Shown: one piece after another, positions 25,041-34,045 of the stretch
How the letters are laid out: each line of letters opens with the position of its first letter
Numbering within the stretch: the first letter of the stretch is position 1
Assembly (NCBI GenBank): GCA_963823525.1
Contig: CAWGLW010000006.1
Location: 1,550,001 to 1,614,000, forward strand
Direction of reading: 5' to 3'
Origin: CAWGLW01 sp963823525
GTDB lineage: Bacteria > Pseudomonadota > Gammaproteobacteria > Steroidobacterales > Steroidobacteraceae
DNA: 64,000 nt
Translations under genes and position numbers: made by a program
The notes under the pieces: model-generated
Database searches by the model: none
The model's input: only the letters and a program-made list of their open reading frames with translations
Told to the model about the DNA's origin: nothing

Positions 25041-26720
25041 GTGATCACATCGCACTCGTTTGCGGGTCTCGCCTCCCTGTTGCTCTGTTTGTCGGCTGTC
25101 GGCGCTGGCGCGGCGCCTGCGGAGCCATCGCCGCCGGCCGGAGCCGTTGTGCCCCCGGTTGCAGATGCCGGAATTCCGCCCGCCGAAGAACTCGAGGCTC
25201 GGGGTGCGATCATCGGACAGATCAAAGTCCGGATCGGCGACGTCTTCGACACTGGCGTCGCTGCTGAGGATAACTGGCTCTACCGCGCGGCCAACAAGGT
25301 GCATATCAATACGCGCCCGTCGGTGATCCGCGAGCAGTTGCTGTTCAAAAGCGGCGATCTTTACAACCACCAGCAGCTGGCCGAGAACGAACGCATCCTG
25401 CGCAGTAACCCATTTCTTTACGACGCTGAAATCGTACCGGTCGGCTTTGATGGCCAGCGCGTCGATCTCGAAGTGCGCTCGCGCGACACATGGACACTGC
25501 GCCCCGGTTTTAACTTTGGCCGTACCGGCGGGGCAAACCGGATCAGCTTCCAGCTGCAGGAGAAGAATCTCTTCGGCTTTGGCAACGAGATCGATGTCGA
25601 GTGGCGCGACACGGTTGATCGGACCTCGCTCATCTTCGGCTTCAACGATCCAAATTTCCTGCGACCCTTTACGCGGCTGAACGTAACTTATGCCGACTCG
25701 AGCGACGGCCAGACCCGGGCCCTGAGCCTCCAGCGACCCTTCTACTCGCTGGACACCCGTCAGGCGGCCGGCCTGCAGCTGTTCGATAACCTGCGCAACG
25801 AGGCGCGTTACGAGCTCGGTAAGAACGTTGGCGAATTCGAGTACCAACAGGAGTACTACGAGGTACGAAGCGGACGATCACAGGGCCTGCAGCGAGGCCA
25901 CGCCGCTCGCTGGACGGCCGGCCTGAGTTACGACAGGAATCGCTTTGACGAGTTGCCTGGAATTGCCCCAGCAGGGCCACTGCCCGAGGATCGGCTGCTG
26001 TTCTATCCCTGGCTGGGCTTCGAGTGGGTCGAAGACCGTTTCCGCGAACGCCGCAACCAGGACCAGATCGAGCGCACCGAGGACGTGCTGATGGGCCTGC
26101 GGGCTGGCGGCCGAATAGGGCTTGCGCTGGACGCGGTCGGTTCGGATCGCGATGCGATAATCCTGAGTGCCTACCTGCAGCACGGTTTCGACCTGCGACC
26201 CGAGCAGTCAGTTTTCGTGAATTTGTCAGCCTCCGGCCGGCTGGAGGACCAGGGACTGCAAAATGGCGTGCTCAGTGCGCGCGGCCGCTTCTACTGGCAG
26301 ACGACCGAGCGCAGCAAGTTTTACGCCAGCGTCGACACAGTCCTTACTGACCACCTCGATGAGGAGCGACAATTGCTGCTCGGAGGCGACAACGGGCTGC
26401 GTGGCTATCCTCTGCGCTACCTGGCCGGTACATCGCTGGCGCTTCTGACACTCGAGCAGCGCTACTATTCCCGCTGGTACCCGTTCCGGCTCTTTCACGT
26501 CGGCGCGGCGGCGTTTGCCGATGTCGGTCGAACCTGGGGGCGTGATGTAACCGGATTTGAAAACACCGATCTGCTGACGGATGTCGGTGTCGGTCTGCGG
26601 CTCGGTTCCAGCCGCTCCTCGTTTGGCAACGTGATCCATATCGACCTGGCTTTCCCGCTCGGCGGCGAATCCTCGATTGATTCGGTGCAGGTCCTGGTCG
26701 AAACAAAGGCCGGCTTCTAG
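25041..26720 (+). CDS. Omp85/BamA-superfamily outer-membrane protein
   Basis: A 559-aa protein with a signal peptide (1-25), an Ala/Pro-rich linker, one or two POTRA-like repeats (about 55-140, KVHINTRPSVIREQLLFKSG and NPFLYDAEIVPVG) and a C-terminal 16-strand surface-antigen (D15) barrel that ends in an aromatic residue (VLVETKAGF), as BAM substrates do. LGGDNGLRGYPLRYL is the conserved L6 loop motif, with RGY as its core. It is shorter than BamA (about 800 aa) and TamA, so it is probably a stand-alone Omp85 member of unknown substrate. It starts at GTG, 10 nt after AAGGG. Confidence 0.85.
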   Translation: MITSHSFAGLASLLLCLSAVGAGAAPAEPSPPAGAVVPPVADAGIPPAEELEARGAIIGQIKVRIGDVFDTGVAAEDNWLYRAANKVHINTRPSVIREQLLFKSGDLYNHQQLAENERILRSNPFLYDAEIVPVGFDGQRVDLEVRSRDTWTLRPGFNFGRTGGANRISFQLQEKNLFGFGNEIDVEWRDTVDRTSLIFGFNDPNFLRPFTRLNVTYADSSDGQTRALSLQRPFYSLDTRQAAGLQLFDNLRNEARYELGKNVGEFEYQQEYYEVRSGRSQGLQRGHAARWTAGLSYDRNRFDELPGIAPAGPLPEDRLLFYPWLGFEWVEDRFRERRNQDQIERTEDVLMGLRAGGRIGLALDAVGSDRDAIILSAYLQHGFDLRPEQSVFVNLSASGRLEDQGLQNGVLSARGRFYWQTTERSKFYASVDTVLTDHLDEERQLLLGGDNGLRGYPLRYLAGTSLALLTLEQRYYSRWYPFRLFHVGAAAFADVGRTWGRDVTGFENTDLLTDVGVGLRLGSSRSSFGNVIHIDLAFPLGGESSIDSVQVLVETKAGF

Positions 26721-26822
26721 CGCGTCGGGCGATTGCGAGCCGACCGTCTGCCTGGAGTATGATCTGGTTCACACGCCCCAGCCGTAAAACGAACCTGCGG
26801 CAGTCACTCGCGAGGATCTCCC

Positions 26823-27284
26823 ATGATTTCGTTGACCCTCAATGGCCGGAAAATCGATTACACGGGTGAGACCGATACGCCGCTGCTCTGGGCATTGCGC
26901 GATGAGCTCGGTCTGAACGGAACGAAGTTTGGTTGCGGCGCGGCAATCTGCGGTGCCTGCACGGTGCATGTGGATGGCCGGCCGAGGCGCGCCTGCAGCA
27001 CGCCCATGTCGTCGCTGGAAGGCAAGCAGGTGACGACGATCGAGGCGATGAGTGCTGACCCCATCGGAAAAATTGTGCAGGCCGCATGGCTCCGAAACGA
27101 CGTGCCACAGTGTGGCTATTGTCAGAGCGGACAGATCATGAGTGCCACGGCATTGCTGGCGAAGAACCGGCAGCCCACTGATGCGGAAATCGACACGGCG
27201 ATGCGGCGCAACCTGTGTCGCTGCGGTACATACAACCAGATACGCGCGGCGATTAAAGACGCGGCCGCCGCACTGAAGGCCTGA
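26823..27284 (+). CDS. iorA: Isoquinoline 1-oxidoreductase alpha subunit (2Fe-2S), IorA-like
   Basis: A 153-aa xanthine oxidase-family iron-sulfur subunit. An N-terminal plant-type 2Fe-2S domain (CGAAICGACTVHVDG) and a C-terminal [2Fe-2S]-binding domain (CGYCQSGQIMSA and RRNLCRCGTYNQIRAAI) are both intact. It carries electrons from the molybdenum subunit encoded next, 10 nt downstream. The substrate cannot be told from sequence; isoquinoline and aldehyde oxidases share this two-subunit type. GAGGAT precedes the ATG. Confidence 0.92.
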   Translation: MISLTLNGRKIDYTGETDTPLLWALRDELGLNGTKFGCGAAICGACTVHVDGRPRRACSTPMSSLEGKQVTTIEAMSADPIGKIVQAAWLRNDVPQCGYCQSGQIMSATALLAKNRQPTDAEIDTAMRRNLCRCGTYNQIRAAIKDAAAALKA

Positions 27285-27294
27285 GGAGACCGGC

Positions 27295-29432
27295 ATGAGC
27301 AAGATGTTCCTCGCTACGCGACGCGATTTCCTGAAGGGCACAGTCGGTACCGCCGGGGCCCTGGTGATTGGATTCACGCTGCCCGTTGTTTCTCGTTATG
27401 CCCGGGCGGCCGACGATTTCGAGCCGAACGCCTTTCTGCGTCTTGCACCGGACGGATCGATCAGCGTGATCTGTGGACTCTCGGAAATGGGCCAGGGTGT
27501 TCATACGGGTATCGCGATGCTGGTCGCGGAAGAGCTGGATGCCGACTGGCAGACCGTCGCAGTGGAGCAGGCGCCGGCCGATCCGGCCTACAACAATCCA
27601 CTGTTTGGCATGCAGGGCACTGGCGGCTCGACCTCGATTCGCGGGCACTGGCTGCCGATGCGACAGGCGGGGGCGGCGGCACGCGAAATGCTGGTCGCCG
27701 CGGCGGCGGCCCGCTGGGGAGTGGAGCCGTCGGCATGCCGTACGGAGAAGGCCCACGTCGTGCACGCGGATGGGCGTTCGCTGGGCTACGGAGAACTCGT
27801 CGAGGCGGCCCGGAAACAACCTCTGCCCGGGAAACCGCAACTCAAGGATCCGGCTGACTTTCGCATCCTGGGTACGGACCTCAGGCGCCTGGATACGCCG
27901 GCCAAGCTCGACGGCAGCGCCGGCTTCGGAATCGACGTGCGTCTGCCCGGAATGCTCATCGCGGTCATGGCACATGCGCCGGTCCCGGGCGCAACGGTCA
28001 GGTCCGTCGACGACACAGCGGCGAAAGCCGTCCCAGGCGTCAGAAAAGTCGTGCAGATTCCGCAGGGAGTTGCGGTACTTGCGGATGGCTACTGGCCGGC
28101 CCTGAAAGGCCGCAATGCACTGCTCGTGCAGTGGGACGATGGTCCGCTGGGCAAGCTTTCCTCGGCGCAGGTCAGCAAGACGCTGAACGATGCGGCCGGA
28201 GCGGAGGGCGTGCCTGCACGCAACGATGGCGATGTCGGTGTGTCGACAGCTCGGACGATCGAGGCGACCTACGAGGTGCCTTATCTCGCGCATGCCTGCA
28301 TGGAGCCGATGAACTGTACGGCCTGGGTGAAAGGCGACTCGGCGGAACTCTGGTCACCGACCCAGGCGCCCGGCCCCCACCAGGGCATCGTGGCCCAGCT
28401 GACCGGGGTTCAGCCGACGAAGGTCGCGGTGCACACGACCTACCTGGGCGGCGGGTTCGGCCGTCGGTTTGCGCCGGACTTCACGATCGCGACGACCCTG
28501 CTTTCGAAGGCGGCCGGCGTCCCGGTCAAGCTGATCTATACGCGCGAGGACGATACGCGCGCATGGTTTTACCGACCGGCGGCCGTCGCGAAATTCAAGG
28601 CAGGCTTCGACGCGAACGAGCAACGTGGTGACGTTGCGCGCTACCGTCGCCGCTCCCTCCGTGACGATTGCGGCGGGCTTTGCCAAGGAGCTGCCCAAGG
28701 GTATCGATGAACAGGCCGTTGAAGGAATTCAGGACTGTCCCTACGAGATTCCCAACCTGCGCATCGAATACGCGCGGGCCGAGCCCGGCATCCAGGTCTG
28801 GTTCTGGCGTTCGGTCGGTCATTCGCAGAACGCTTTCTTCCTGGAGAGCTTTGTCGATGAGATGGCAGCCGCGGCCGGCAAGGACCCCGTCGCTTTTCGT
28901 CGCGGTTTGCTTGCGAAGCAGCCGCGCCTGCGAGGTGCGCTCGATTTGGCCGCGCTCAAGGCCGGGTGGGATTCGCCGCTCGCACCGGGACGGCATCGCG
29001 GCGTTGCGGTGGCAAGCTCGTTTGGCAGCCACGTTGCCCAGGTGGCCGAGGTCTCTGTCGACTGCGAAAGGAAGCATCCGCGTGCATCGGGTTGTTGCGG
29101 CCGTCGACTGCGGGCGTACGGTCAATCCGGCGATCATCCGCCGACAGATCGAAGGCGCAATGGTTTACGGGCTGAGCGCGGCGCTGTACGAGCGGGTCAC
29201 CTTCAAGGACGGGCGCGTAGAGCAGGGCAATTTCGACGAATACCCGATGCTGCGCATGGACGAAATGCCTGAGGTCGAGGTCTATATCGTGCCGAGCAGC
29301 GAAGACCCCGGTGGCATCGGCGAGCCGGGATTACCGCCCGCGACGCCGGCCGTCATGAATGCGGTGTTTGCCGCGACCGGGAAACGGGTGCGACAACTGC
29401 CCGTCGATCCAAGCCAACTGGCGAGCGCGTGA
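27295..29432 (+). pseudogene. iorB: Isoquinoline 1-oxidoreductase beta subunit IorB-like, two frameshifts
   Basis: The molybdopterin-binding subunit of the iorAB pair, with a twin-arginine signal (TRRDFLKGTVG). As read, the gene is split over three frames. Frame 1 runs from 27295 to about 28619 (FKAGFDAN), frame 2 from about 28620 to 29069 (VVTLRATVAAP to VSVDCE), and frame 3 to the stop at 29432 (GSIRVHRVVAAVDCGRTVNP). Removing one base near 28619 and one A near 29069 restores a continuous family protein of about 711 aa. Third-codon GC stays high on both sides, so the lesions are recent or are sequence errors. Moco blocks such as GGGFGRRFAPDF and GIGEPGLPPATPA are intact. Confidence 0.85.
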
Positions 29433-29446
29433 CGCTGAAACGTTCC

Positions 29447-30058
29447 TCAACGTGCGGTGATCGGCACGTACCCGGGTTGTTCGGTCACTCGCTGGCACCA
29501 GCTGCAGATCTGTGGGTAGTCATGCAGTGAAAAACCGCCCTCGGGCGCGACGTGCGTATAGGCGTACAGGCCAATGTCGGCCAGCGAGTAACAATCCGCC
29601 ACGAGGAAACGCTTTCCGGTCAGTTCCCGCTCAAGCACGTCGAGCGCCGCGTACCCGTTACGCCGCCTGAGGGCCAGCTGCTCGCCGAGTTCTTTCTCCG
29701 TCTTTCCCAGCGACGTCAGCCAGAACCGCACGGTCGCAATATTGGGTTCGAGGCTGTACTGCTCAAAGCACAGCCACTGCCACATGCGGGCGCGATCGAG
29801 CGGATCGGGTGGCGTCAGCGGCGAGTCTTCCGCCAGGTACCAGAGGATCGCATGGCTCTCTGCCAGGTAGCCTTGACCCGGTATCTCCAGCACCGGGATC
29901 CTGCCATTTGCGTTCATCGCGAGGAACTCGGGTGTTCGCGAACCGCCGTGCTTGATGTCGACCTCGATCAGATCGTAGGCCAGGCCGAGCTGGTGGAGCG
30001 CAAGGCGCACCTTGTAGCCATTGCCCGAGGGAAGATAGTCGTAGAGACGGTAATTCAA
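29447..30058 (-). CDS. Glutathione S-transferase family protein
   Basis: A 203-aa cytosolic GST. The N-terminal thioredoxin-like domain (1-78) has YDYLPSGNGYKVRLALHQLG, with Ser/Asn at the active-site region, and the cis-Pro/GSH motifs GRIPVLEI and LAESHAILWYLAE. The C-terminal helical domain (85-203) has CYSLADIGLYAYTHVA. The start is TTG 30058, which overlaps the ilvH stop by 4 nt (TTGA), so translation is probably coupled to ilvH. The substrate is unknown. Confidence 0.88.
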   Translation of the reverse strand: MNYRLYDYLPSGNGYKVRLALHQLGLAYDLIEVDIKHGGSRTPEFLAMNANGRIPVLEIPGQGYLAESHAILWYLAEDSPLTPPDPLDRARMWQWLCFEQYSLEPNIATVRFWLTSLGKTEKELGEQLALRRRNGYAALDVLERELTGKRFLVADCYSLADIGLYAYTHVAPEGGFSLHDYPQICSWCQRVTEQPGYVPITAR

Positions 30059-30559
30059 GACTCGAGAACTTCCTGGCCACGTTGAATCGCCAGGGCACCG
30101 CTGCGTACGACTTCGAGCACCTCACCGAGATTTCCGACCAGGGCGATGAACCGGTTGCTCTCGGCCTCGCTGCTGGTCAGTTCGATCGTGAAGCTGTCCG
30201 CCGCGTCCCAGAGCACGCGGCCACCCTTTTTCTGGGTCGCCGACCAGAGGGCGCCGACCTGCGTGGGCTTCGCCTCTGACCTTGATCAGCAGCAACTCGC
30301 GCTCGAAATGCGCCTCGCTGGTCACGTCTTCGACATCGACCACGTCGACGAGTTTCAGCAACTGATGACTGATCTGCTGGATGACGGCCTTGCTGCCGGT
30401 CGTGACCAGAGTGAGACGCGAAACCGCCGGGTCGTCGGTCGGTGCCACGTTGAGCGACTCGATGTTGTATCCGCGGGTGGAAAACATACCGGCGGCCCGG
30501 CCCAGCGCACCCACCTCGTTCTGCATCGTGATGGAAATGATATGGCGATTCGCTGACAC
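30055..30559 (-). pseudogene. ilvH: Acetolactate synthase regulatory subunit IlvH, one frameshift as read
   Basis: The N-terminal ACT domain (NRHIISITMQNEVGALGRAA, TRGYNIESLNVAPTDDP) reads from GTG 30559, which has GGAG upstream. After LLLIKVR the frame is lost. One extra base near 30277 (AAGGTCAGAGGCG where AAGGTCAGGGCG is expected) separates it from the rest: VGALWSATQKKGGRVLWDAA, then a C-terminal domain ending in GQEVLES at 30055. Corrected length is about 167 aa, normal for IlvH. It binds valine and regulates IlvB. Since ilvB and ilvA are intact, a sequence error is at least as likely as a dead gene. Confidence 0.85.
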
Positions 30560-30796
30560 GTTGACTCCGCTCGCGGCCGCAGGCCGCCGATTTCGTTGAC
30601 TGCTTCCCGAGAAGGGCCACACGGGCCCTCTGGGGCCCTCGTCGCACCCAGAGACAGGATACCGTCCATGCCGGCCCGGGGCCGGCCGGGTTCGCAGCGG
30701 CTGCCCCGCCCACGTGGACGCACTTCTAAGTGTGCTGCTAGTCTGTATTGCAATGCAACACGAAACGATTATCCCTCAGCCGCGCAGGAACCAACG
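30560..30796. other. Divergent region ilvH / ilvB
   Basis: This 237-bp gap holds the start regions of ilvH (minus) and ilvB (plus). It contains CTCTGGG-N12-CCCAGAG near 30628-30653 and a near-palindrome TTGCAATGCAA near 30748-30758, just upstream of ilvB. I see no leader peptide rich in Val/Leu/Ile and no U-run, so classical attenuation is not supported. Confidence 0.4.
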
Positions 30797-32647
30797 GTGA
30801 AACTCAGTCACGCCACCGCGGGCGACATTGCCCACCCCAAAGCAGGCCAGGTGATGTCTGGCTCGGACATCATCGTGCAGGTCCTCGCCGATGAGGGCGT
30901 GGACACGATATTTGGTTACAGTGGCGGCGCCATTCTCCCGACTTACGACGCGGTGTTTCGCTACAACCAGTCCCAGGCGCAAGCCGGTGGCGAAGGCCCG
31001 ATGCCGCTGATTGTGCCCGCCAATGAGCAGGGCGCCGGATTCATGGCCGCAGGCTATGCGCGGGCCAGCGGTCGGGTGGGCGTGTGCATGGTGACCTCGG
31101 GACCCGGCGCGACCAATACGGTTACGCCGGTGCGTGATTGCGCGGCCGATTCGGTGCCCATCGTCGTGATCTGCGGACAGGTGCCGACCAGTGCGATTGG
31201 CACGGATGCATTCCAGGAAGCGCCGGTGTCGAGCATCATGGGTTCGGTGGCGAAGCACTGTTTTCTGGTCACCGAACCGGAGAAGCTCGAAGCGACCGTC
31301 CGCACTGCCTTTGAGATTGCCCGTACGGGTCGTCCCGGCCCCGTCGTCATCGATGTCCCCAAGGATGTACAGAACTGGGAGGGCATATTCCAGGGGAAGG
31401 GCGCCCTGCCGGTTCGAGGCTATCGCCAGCGGATGGCGGCGCTGCGGGAGAACGTACTCAGCGAGGAAAAGTGCGTCGAGTTTTTCCGCAAGCTCGGCGA
31501 GGCGAAGCGGCCAATGATCTATGCTGGCGGCGGCGTGATACTTTCCGGTGCGTCCGAAGACCTGCGCTCTTTTTCAAGCGAGCTGGGCATTCCCGTCGTT
31601 ACGACGCTGATGGGGATCGGTTCCGTGGACACGACCGAACCGCTCGCGATGCGCATGCTGGGTATGCACGGCGCGGCCTTTGCGAACTACGCGGTGGACG
31701 ACTGCGATTTCCTGCTCGCGCTGGGCGCGCGTTTCGATGACCGCGTAGCAGCGGTGCCCGAGGCATTCGCCGGCAATGCCCGGTTCATCGCCCATATCGA
31801 CGTCGACGCCTCGGAGATCAACAAGGTCAAGCAGGTCCAGTGGAGCCATGTCGGCGTACTGCCACGGGCGCTCGCGATCCTGCGCGACTACGCCAGGCGC
31901 ACCGGGTTCAAGGCGAACTGGAGCGAGTGGCACGAGCACCTCGCCGGGCTGAAACAGACCTATGCGATGAACTACGATCGGGACAGCGAGAAGATCCAGC
32001 CGCATTACGTGCTGGAGGAAATCAATCGCCTGACCCGCGGAACCGCGATCATCGTCACCGGGGTCGGGCAGCATCAGATGTGGGCTGCGCAGTATTTTGA
32101 CTTCAAGGAACCTCGCCTGTGGCTGACCTCTGGCAGCATGGGGACCATGGGCTTCGGCTTGCCGGCTGCCATCGGCGCCCAGTTTGCCTGTCGTGACCGG
32201 CTGGTCATCGACATCGACGGCGATGCCAGCATTCGCATGAACCTCGGCGAACTGGAAACCGTCACGACTTATGAACTGCCCGTTAAAGTGGTCGTGCTCA
32301 ATAACTTCGGCGACGGAATGGTCAAGCAGTGGCAGAAGCTGTTCTTCAAAGGCCGCCTGGCCTCCAGCGACAAGTCGCTGCACAAGAAGGATTTCGTCAA
32401 GGCAGCCGAGGCGGACGATTTCCCGTTCGCTGTCCGGCTCGAGCGCAAAGCCGACGTACCGCGCGTGGTCAGGGATTTCGTTGAGTTCGATGGGCCCGCC
32501 TTCCTCGAAGTCATTATCGACGCGGATGCCGGCGTTTATCCGATGGTGGGGCCGGGCCAGTCATATGAACAGATGATTACCGGCGATTTCATTCCGTCCC
32601 GGAATGAGCGGGAAGAAAAGGAGGCCGACGCCTCCGAGATGTTCTAG
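30797..32647 (+). CDS. ilvB: Acetolactate synthase catalytic subunit, ThDP-dependent
   Basis: A 617-aa thiamine-diphosphate enzyme that condenses pyruvate (or pyruvate with 2-oxobutyrate) in valine/isoleucine synthesis. The N-terminal ThDP domain has GYSGGAILPTYDA and the catalytic Glu in ANEQGAGFMAAGYA, where RHEQGA is usual. The central FAD domain (about 240-390) follows, then the C-terminal ThDP/Mg motif DIDGDASIRMNLGELETV ending in VVVLNN. GTG 30797 follows AGGAA; ATG 30854 is a possible shorter start. The acidic, Lys/Glu-rich tail after GDFIPS is longer than usual. It is divergent from ilvH, and ilvA lies 5 kb away, so this is a loosely grouped branched-chain set. Confidence 0.93.
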   Translation: MKLSHATAGDIAHPKAGQVMSGSDIIVQVLADEGVDTIFGYSGGAILPTYDAVFRYNQSQAQAGGEGPMPLIVPANEQGAGFMAAGYARASGRVGVCMVTSGPGATNTVTPVRDCAADSVPIVVICGQVPTSAIGTDAFQEAPVSSIMGSVAKHCFLVTEPEKLEATVRTAFEIARTGRPGPVVIDVPKDVQNWEGIFQGKGALPVRGYRQRMAALRENVLSEEKCVEFFRKLGEAKRPMIYAGGGVILSGASEDLRSFSSELGIPVVTTLMGIGSVDTTEPLAMRMLGMHGAAFANYAVDDCDFLLALGARFDDRVAAVPEAFAGNARFIAHIDVDASEINKVKQVQWSHVGVLPRALAILRDYARRTGFKANWSEWHEHLAGLKQTYAMNYDRDSEKIQPHYVLEEINRLTRGTAIIVTGVGQHQMWAAQYFDFKEPRLWLTSGSMGTMGFGLPAAIGAQFACRDRLVIDIDGDASIRMNLGELETVTTYELPVKVVVLNNFGDGMVKQWQKLFFKGRLASSDKSLHKKDFVKAAEADDFPFAVRLERKADVPRVVRDFVEFDGPAFLEVIIDADAGVYPMVGPGQSYEQMITGDFIPSRNEREEKEADASEMF

Positions 32648-32688
32648 CGGCCAGGGTTCACTGGCGACGTTCCCCGGCGGTCGAGAGC

Positions 32689-32709
32689 GCTGGCGGCGAT
32701 CCCGCCAGC
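32689..32709. terminator. Hairpin between convergent ilvB and DsbA-like gene
   Basis: GCTGGCGG (32689-32696) and CCGCCAGC (32702-32709) form a perfect 8-bp stem with a 5-nt loop. It lies 42 nt past the ilvB stop and 19 nt before the stop of the facing gene. No long U-run follows on either side, so it is a weak or factor-assisted terminator at best. Confidence 0.45.
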
Positions 32710-32727
32710 CGGGCTGATCGATTCCTT

Positions 32728-33420
32728 TCAGTCTGGCCGTGCGGCCTTCAATAACGGCTCGATTCGAGCCGAGATCGCATCGATCGTCAGGGCGCCACTG
32801 ACGATCTCGCCCTGGAATTCGCCGTTGACCAGCCGTCCGATTACGAAGGTAGGTGTTGATTGAATCCCGAATGACCGGGCCAGCGCCGCGTCCTGGCGTA
32901 CGGAGGCCTGTGAGCGAGGGTCGGCACGGCATCGACTGAACGCGTCCAGGTCCAGTCCGGCGCGCTCCGCCAGCTCATCGTAGGGTGCCCATCCGAGATC
33001 AGCCTGTCTCCGGAACAGCGCATGGCGATATTCCCAGTACTGGCCCTGTTCCCCGGCGCACACCGCAGCGACGGCTGCCGGTACGGCGAAATCGTGCATG
33101 GGCAACGGCAGGTCGCGCGCGGCATAGCGCACCTGGCCCGTGTCAATGTAGCGCTCCTGCAACTCGGGGAAAGTGTGCAGCGAAAAGCGAGCGCAGTAGG
33201 GGCATTGCAGGTCCGTAAACTCGATGATCGTCACCGGTGCCCCGGGATCACCGAGGTTACGGAAATCCTCCGGCAGGACCCGCTGCGCCGCGGGGTGCTC
33301 GGCACCGTCGGGCACAGGGGCTGCACCCGCGGGTGACTTTATCGATGAGGCGCTGCAGCCGGCCACCGACGCCAGGGTCAGCGCCAGCAGCAATCCAGGA
33401 ACCGACTCGATCTGCTTCAT
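32728..33420 (-). CDS. DsbA-family thioredoxin-like lipoprotein
   Basis: A 230-aa exported protein with a lipoprotein signal peptide (LASVAGC, Cys near 22) and a DsbA/DsbG-like fold. The redox motif is CPYC in FTDLQCPYCARFS, with cis-Pro in IQSTPTFVIG and an inserted helical domain between. It is of the Thioredoxin_4 type found in many proteobacteria. It would oxidise or isomerise disulphides at the membrane surface of the periplasm. ATG 33420 gives a normal signal peptide; in-frame upstream starts do not. Confidence 0.88.
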   Translation of the reverse strand: MKQIESVPGLLLALTLASVAGCSASSIKSPAGAAPVPDGAEHPAAQRVLPEDFRNLGDPGAPVTIIEFTDLQCPYCARFSLHTFPELQERYIDTGQVRYAARDLPLPMHDFAVPAAVAAVCAGEQGQYWEYRHALFRRQADLGWAPYDELAERAGLDLDAFSRCRADPRSQASVRQDAALARSFGIQSTPTFVIGRLVNGEFQGEIVSGALTIDAISARIEPLLKAARPD

Positions 33421-33562
33421 GTACAAATGGTTTGCGCGGAACACGCGGCAAGCTTGCATGCTTGCGGCGCAGCACCGCAAGAATTCATTCGGGTGGAATG
33501 ACACCCCAGGCGCGGTTCGCATTACCATGGCGGGAGGTAACTCATTGCGAGCAGGACCCCCG

Positions 33563-33982
33563 ATGAAATATCTGCATACCATGGTTCGGGTAACCGATAT
33601 CGATCAGTCGCTGGCCTTCTATTGCGATGCGCTCGGTCTGCACGAAATACGCCGCTACGACAGTGAGCAGGGACGCTTCACGCTCGTGTTCCTTGCCGCA
33701 ACCGGAGACGAGGATGCGCAGGTCGAACTCACGTACAACTGGGACCCACAGGAGTACGGTACCGGCCGCGCTTTTGGTCACCTGGCCTACCAGGTCGACG
33801 ATATCTACGCGGCCTGCCAGCGGCTCGCAGAACACGGGGTCACGATCAATCGGCCACCGCGCGACGGCCGTATGGCGTTCGTGCGATCACCGGATGGCAT
33901 TTCGGTTGAATTGCTGCAGAAGGGGGATGCCCTGTCGCCCGCTGAGCCATGGCGCAGCATGGCCAATACGGGCAGCTGGTGA
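33563..33982 (+). CDS. gloA: Lactoylglutathione lyase (glyoxalase I)
   Basis: A 139-aa protein of the vicinal oxygen chelate fold with two beta-alpha-beta-beta-beta modules. Metal ligands expected for bacterial GloA are present: His in LHTMVRV, Glu in VELTYNW, His in GHLAYQV and Glu in SVELLQ. It isomerises the methylglyoxal-glutathione hemithioacetal to S-lactoylglutathione. The length suits the nickel-type short GloA. ATG 33563 starts the conserved MKYLHTMVRV. It stands alone, with glutathione supplied by gshA. Confidence 0.92.
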   Translation: MKYLHTMVRVTDIDQSLAFYCDALGLHEIRRYDSEQGRFTLVFLAATGDEDAQVELTYNWDPQEYGTGRAFGHLAYQVDDIYAACQRLAEHGVTINRPPRDGRMAFVRSPDGISVELLQKGDALSPAEPWRSMANTGSW

Positions 33983-34045
33983 CACACCCGGGCGTCGGTG
34001 CGGCATCGCATACCGCGCGGAGGCTCGCTTCGCAGGCCAGTCGAG

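Noticed and set aside
30621..30655. Attenuator or leader peptide between ilvH and ilvB
   Set aside because: The hairpin has no U-run, and no short frame rich in branched-chain codons precedes either gene.
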